From Cryptomeria japonica (taxonomy: Eukaryota; Streptophyta; Pinopsida; Cupressales; Cupressaceae), in contig NC_081406.1 of the NCBI RefSeq assembly GCF_030272615.1, forward strand, positions 117,438,847 to 117,498,846: 60,000 nucleotides of DNA, read 5' to 3'. Below the pieces are notes generated by a model. That model ran no database searches and had not been told where the DNA came from. It was given only the letters and a program-made list of their open reading frames with translations. Both the position numbers and the translations under genes were made by a program. Shown here piece by piece: positions 55,501 to 60,000 of the stretch (position 1 is the first letter of the stretch; each line of letters opens with the position of its first letter).

Positions 55501-56995
55501 AAATCAGATTCATAAGACATTGTAAATTTTGATTATGGCAAAGTATTTAAAATATGTTAATTTAAATTGTAATAGTGGAAAGAATCTTGCTAGAATACTT
55601 CATTGGATTAAATTGTTAATAAGCATGTTAATGGAATGAATGTAAAAGGGAAACAAAGTTAAAATTTATGTCACAATTCCTAGATTGAAATCTAAAGGAT
55701 GCACATCATATAAATATCTACCTTTTTTTTTTACCTTAGTAAATGAATCACGCCATGTTAATTATGTTTCATTGCATTGGACGAATTTGTTAAGTTATTT
55801 CATGCTTTAATCATAACCAATAATCCTCACCAGATTAATTTGATAATTGTGTGGACTCAGCTAGATATCCATATTTTAATCCTTAATAAAAGAATCCCTT
55901 ATGGTTGCTAAAATGGAACTAAAAAAAAAGGGAAGTTTTGGTATAGTTGTTTAAATCTTAATCTTAATAAATGTACCTTCTCATATTAACTTCATATAAC
56001 CAAAAAGAGTAATATGCAATAAGATAATTGTATTTTAATCCTAATAGAAGAATGTCACTATGATCATATTATTCAAATCTTGAAATGATGAATGTCATCT
56101 AGTTAACGATACTTTAATTTAAAGGATGCTCTCGTGTGTCCTAATGCATATCCATCTTAATGAAGTTAGCCCATTTATTTGCATTATTAAAACTTCAAAT
56201 GAATTCTATGGCTACTCACACTATACCTTTCATAGAAGAACTTCCACTCATTAGTTGGCTATGCATGAAATCAAATGAAGGGACCTCACTCTATTAGTTG
56301 TAGTTAATCCTTAAGGAACGAACTTTTCTTATTAACCATACTTTTTAATATTTAAGAAAGCTATCGAATGTGGGTGAATATTTTAAAATCAATGATGGAA
56401 TCCTCGTTTTACTAATCGTAGTTTAATCCTAAACGAATGAATCTCGTAAAGCATATTTATAGCATTAAAGGGAGATGTCAAGTGTGGATGGTTATCTTAA
56501 AACCCTAATGAATGAACTTTGTTATATTTAAAACGCTTGAACCTATTGGGAGGCCTCGTAATGAAATTATGAATTAAAGTGCATTGAGTAATTAACCTCT
56601 CGCTGGCCGCCTCACCAACCAAAGTAATTGAACGCTTCCTAAAGTTATAAGATGTCAAACCATTGAACACATATATAATCAAAATCTATGCATTATCTCG
56701 TAATTATGATATCCAGTTTAATGGACCTAATGAAGCAAGTTGAGTTAGGTGCGAGGTTATGTAATCGCGTTGGGAAACTCCTTAGGATTGTTTTAGCCTT
56801 CCGCTATGATATCTAAGTTGTCAGATAACTCCAATGTATCTTAATGTTGTGTCTAATTATGAACTGAGATAACTTCAAACTATCTTAATATTGTAATTTT
56901 TCATTAACGCTCTTATTATTATAAAAAAAAAAATTTACACTCTATTTGAGTGTTTTTAACTTAAACCCTTAGGGGTTTCCTAGTGGGGCATTACA
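52525..56995. mobile_element. Element M: solo LTR of 4,471 bp
   Basis: It is bounded by TGTAATGCCC and GGGCATTACA (10-base inverted ends) and flanked by perfect AATCA duplications (52520-52524 and 56996-57000). No gag or pol lies inside and no second LTR copy is seen. TGTAATGCCC ends fit a long-LTR Ty3/gypsy group such as Tekay/Del. CCCGGAGATGTAGCCC near 55320-55337 resembles a segment in such LTRs and suggests plus orientation. Most of the body is AT-rich; the long runs near 53440-54700 and 55400-56950 show nothing else. Confidence 0.8.
54355..54466. repeat. 39-bp tandem repeat of paired GCTACC/GGTAGC hairpins in M
   Basis: GCTACC at 54355, 54374, 54394, 54413, 54433 and 54452 is answered by GGTAGC at 54365, 54383, 54404, 54422, 54443 and 54461. 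Loops alternate 4, 3, 4, 3, 4, 3 bases, and pairs of hairpins repeat every 39 bases. G+C is high here within an otherwise AT-rich LTR, and a run of G (54478-54487) follows. Confidence 0.85.
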
Positions 56996-57015
56996 AATCA
57001 GTAGGGGAGAGGAGA

Positions 57016-58184
57016 ATGGTCACTAATGCAGAGCTGGCTAGAGAAGTGGAAGAAAAGAAGGAGAAAAATAGACTACTTGAAGAAGTTGTGAGTGAGATGA
57101 GGGATAAACTGTAGGAAGTGGTGGATCAGAGGACACACAGACCTTGGGATGAAGATACCAAGGGTAAAGGCAAGAAGACTATAGATATAGAAGAAATTAT
57201 CCCTGAACCTAATCCCTTATTCAATGAAGAACCATTTGTGAAGGCTATTAAGGCCTTGAACACCAAAGCCTTTGAAGGATTGCCACTTTTCAGTGGAAGA
57301 ATGGACATTGACACTATTATGGAATGGATTGAGGGCATGGAAAACCACTTTGAGTGTGAAGGAGTGACAGAGGCTCAGAAGGTTAAAGTTGCCAAATCAA
57401 GACTAAGGGGAGCAACTTTGACATGGTGGAAGTACCTACAAGAAGAGAGAGTTAGTATGGGAAAGCTACCTATTACAAATTGGAAAGCTATGGTGGGTAA
57501 GATTAAGGAGAACTACTTACTAGAGGATTATGAAGTCTAGCTTCATAAGAAGAGACAAGGATTGAAACAGAAGGATCTTGATGTGGCCTCCTACACCGAA
57601 GAGTTTCAAAAGCTATGTCTAAGATCTAAAGTCCAAAAAGACGAATCCATTAAGGTGGCCAGGTATCTAAGTGGCCTAAAGTGGAACATTCAAGAGGAGA
57701 TAAATGGACTCCTACTACTGTCCAAAAGTGTCATCAGCTTGCTGCCAAGGGAGAATAGAGTAAAAAAAGGAAAGGAGACTCCAATAGCAGGGGTAGAGGC
57801 AGAGGTAGAGAACAAGTGAATCATTGAGGTGGTTACCAAAGCAAGACAAATGAGCAGAGGAACCAAGGAGAAGCCAAGTTGACTGAACATGGTAGTGAAA
57901 CCAATCCTAGAGGACATTCTAGAGGAAGAGGTGCACAAGGTGGTCCAAATAGGGGTAGAGGTACCAGCAGAGGTAACTCCTATTTTGTAACAATGAAGTG
58001 TTACAATTGTGGACAATTGGGACACCCGGCATATAGATGCCCTGAGAAGCCTACATCATCAAGTAGTGGAAAGAGGGTTGCATATGCACATGAAGACTCT
58101 TCAAGCAGCAAGACACCTAAGGTGGACCATATTGAATCAGAGAGTGGAGAAAATTTGATGTTCAATAGGGTCTTGATAAGATAG
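57016..58184 (+). pseudogene. Element L gag and zinc knuckle
   Basis: It starts MVTNAELAREVEEKKEKNR at 57016, with a coiled-coil N-terminus and TAG at 57112-57114. Then come FEGLPLFSGRMDIDTIMEW, TLTWWKYLQEER, a TAG at 57538-57540 (expected Gln), LDVASYTEEFQKLCLRS, a frameshift near 57720, an Arg/Gly-rich stretch, and the knuckle CYNCGQLGHPAYRC (CX2CX4HX4C, near 58000-58040). TAG at 58182-58184 follows LIR. The capsid and RNA-binding parts are complete apart from these breaks. Confidence 0.85.
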
Positions 58185-58496
58185 CCATTCAAGAGTGAAC
58201 CTAAGCATAGGAGAGCATTGTTTAGGGTGAGGTGCAAGATTCTTGGTAAAGTGTGCAAGGTGATAGTTGATTCAGGCTCAACTGACAATATCATATCAGA
58301 AGAGGCAGTTAGGAAGCTGAAACTCACAAGGATACCCCACACTAACCCATACAAGGTAACATGGTTGAATCATGAGCAGAGTGTGTTGGTCAATGAACAG
58401 ACTTGGGTAGAGTTTTCCATTGGAGGATACAAGGACAAAATCCTTTGTGATGTGTTGCCCATGGATGCATGTCATCTGATACTAGGAAAACCCTAG
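58185..58496 (+). pseudogene. Element L protease
   Basis: FRVRCKILGKVCKVIVDSGS and TDNIISEEAVRKL hold the D-S-G-S-T active site. DACHLILGKP ends the domain, followed by TAG at 58494-58496 where a Trp is expected (GKPW-QFDR). It is a retropepsin-type enzyme of the gypsy polyprotein, in frame with the zinc knuckle and RT. Confidence 0.85.
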
Positions 58497-59669
58497 CAAT
58501 TTGATAGGAAGGTGATCTATGATGGAGAGGAGAACTCCATTTCCTTTAAGAAGGACAGCAAGACCTTTAATTTTCAGTCTTTGACAAAGAATGAAGAAGG
58601 AACTTCAAAGACACCTAGTGTCTTAATGGCTACTGGTAAAGAGTTCTTAAACTTGCTACATGAGGAGGAGATAGTGAAGTGTGCCATCTTTGTGAAGCCA
58701 AAGGAGGAAGAAAACAAGTTGCAGGCAGAAATACCCAAGGAGGTAAAGCAAATGTTGCAAGAGCATAAGGATATAGTGAGTGATGGAACACTTGCAACAC
58801 TTCCACCTAGAAGGACTATAAGTCATCAAATAGACTTTGTTCCTGATGCATCCTTACCTAACAAGGCTGCATATAAGCTCACACCTGATTAGAACAAGGA
58901 GGTAGCAAGGCAAGTGCAGGAGCTATTGGAACAAGGACTGATTAAGAAGAGCATCAGCCCATGTGTAGTTCTGGTAGTGCTAGCATCAAAAAAAGGAGGT
59001 AAGTGGAGACTTTGCACTGACTCAAGAGAAATCAATAGGATTACCATAAGGTATAGGTTTCCTATTCCTAGAATAGAGGATCTAATGGACTGTTTAGGAG
59101 GGGCTATGTATTTTACTAAGCTAGACCTTAAAAGTGGTTATCACCAGATAAGAATTAAGGAGGGTGATGAGTGGAAAACTACTTTCAAGACCGAAAAGGG
59201 ATTGTATGAATGGCTTGTGATGCCATTTGGACTCACCAATGCTCCAAGCACCTTCATTAGGTTGATGAATGAAGTGTTGAAGGATTTCACAGGCAGATTT
59301 GTGGTGGTGTACCTAGATGACATTCTCATCTATAGCAGAACCAAAGAGGAGCACCTTGAGCATTTGAGGTTAGTCTTAGAGAGGTTGCATGAGGACAAGT
59401 TATCCATCAACCTAGAGAAGTGTGACTTCTTGAAGCAAGAGTTGGTTTACTTAGGATTTGTGGTGTCTAAGGGAACCTTGAATATGGATCCAAGCAAAGT
59501 GGAGGCAATCTTGAATTGGCCTGCACCTAAAATAGGGACTGAGGTAAGACGTTTCCATGGATTAGCTCAATTCTATAGGAAGTTTGTGAGGAATTTCAGT
59601 GGTATATGTGCACCAGTCCTTGACACCATTAAAGGAGGTCTTAAAACCAAGTTTAAATGGACTGAGTAG
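58497..59669 (+). pseudogene. Element L reverse transcriptase
   Basis: Linker VIYDGEENSISF, ISHQIDFVPDASLPNKAAYK, TAG at 58890-58892 (expected Gln), then [70 protein letters not shown] and the catalytic YLDDILIYS (YLDD at 59310-59321). It ends FKWTE before TAG at 59667-59669. All catalytic Asp residues are present, and one uninterrupted stretch spans 251 codons. Confidence 0.92.
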
Positions 59670-60000
59670 GCTAACAAAGCATTTCAATTGTTGAAGCAAG
59701 AAGTAGCCACAAAACATAACCTTCTCCTACCTACGTTTGATAAGCTATTCACTTTAGAGTGTGATGCGCAAGTGGAATTGCAGTAGGTGGTGTATTGAGT
59801 CAAGAGGGAAGACCTGTGGCATTTTTCAGTGAGAAGCTTAATGAATCAAAGAAGAAGTACTCAACCTATGACCTAGAGTTATATGCATTAGTGCAGTCAC
59901 TAAAGAAATGGAGGAATTACCTACTCCCAAAAGAATTTGTAGTGTTCACAGACAATCAGGCATTGAGTTACATTAATACTCAAGAGAAGCTAAGCAATAG
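59670..60000 (+). pseudogene. Element L RNase H start (cut by window edge)
   Basis: [31 protein letters not shown] and, after a one-base frame change near 59768, [40 protein letters not shown] and [16 protein letters not shown] fit the gypsy RNase H. Integrase should follow to the right of the window. Confidence 0.85.

Larger units (their letters stand above)
50969..60000 (+). mobile_element. Element L: Ty3/gypsy element (right end off the window)
   Basis: 5' LTR (about 50969-52460), initiator-tRNA-Met-type primer site, short leader split by solo LTR M, gag, protease, RT and the start of RNase H. The PR-RT-RNaseH order before integrase marks Ty3/gypsy. All premature stops in the frame are TAG. 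The exact left LTR border is uncertain by about 10 bases because the partner LTR is outside the window. Confidence 0.85.

Noticed and set aside
52525-56995. A host gene or second full retroelement between the L leader and gag
   Set aside because: The inverted ends and AATCA flanks explain the whole block as a solo LTR and no coding domain is visible inside.

Overview
This 60-kb window looks like intergenic DNA from a large plant genome, most likely a conifer. My guess at a Cupressaceae/Taxaceae-like gymnosperm rests only on the style of the retrotransposons. I see no host gene, tRNA, rRNA or CRISPR array. Almost every base belongs to an LTR retrotransposon, and most of these sit inside one another. 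I name twelve elements A-M (letter C unused) and use the letters throughout.

Layout. The outermost visible host is F, a minus-strand Ty1/copia element. H, a Tat-like Ty3/gypsy element arranged as LTR-internal-LTR-internal (minus, 1428-10421), sits in F's 3' LTR. A (plus, 1-1427) sits in H. F's internal region resumes at 10880-11208. It is then broken by E (a solo LTR, 11209-37345), which contains D (copia, minus, 12119-36911), which contains B (a plus-strand element without pol, 12953-31271), which contains G (Tat-like gypsy, plus, 13085-24802). F reappears at 37346-37823 with an RNase H remnant and is then broken by I (minus, without pol). I contains J (copia, minus), J contains K (minus, relative of B), K contains L (Ty3/gypsy, plus, runs off the right edge), and L contains M (a 4.47-kb solo LTR, 52525-56995). 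Exact 5-bp target duplications support three steps: ATCAA for B, AAGTA for D and AATCA for M. E has a 4-of-5 match. G has none that I can see.

Coding content. D and J carry decayed gag-PR-INT-RT-RNaseH genes in copia order. L carries gag-PR-RT-RNaseH in gypsy order. G has gag and protease fused in an open 966-codon frame to only the C-terminal tail of integrase, with RT, RNase H and the integrase core gone; an antisense plant-mobile-domain ORF lies in its 3' region. B, K, I and A form the most unusual group. They have normal LTR, priming and polypurine signals, and B has a coiled-coil zinc-knuckle gag-like gene, but in place of pol there is a very large second protein (about 1,090 codons in B). 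I do not recognise this protein, yet it is conserved between elements whose LTRs differ.

Cis structure. Across A, B, D, F, I, J and K an inverted repeat brackets the polypurine tract/LTR boundary. Next to the primer-binding end of the LTRs of A, B, K, J, D and E there is a C-run hairpin whose stem sequence differs between families but stays complementary. The pol-less elements and the copia elements D and J share these signals, so D/J-type enzymes may have mobilised them. Every coding region except the G fusion ORF and the short G antisense ORF carries stops or frameshifts. Many stops are TAG at expected Gln or Trp codons, the pattern left by decay of methylated CHG sites.
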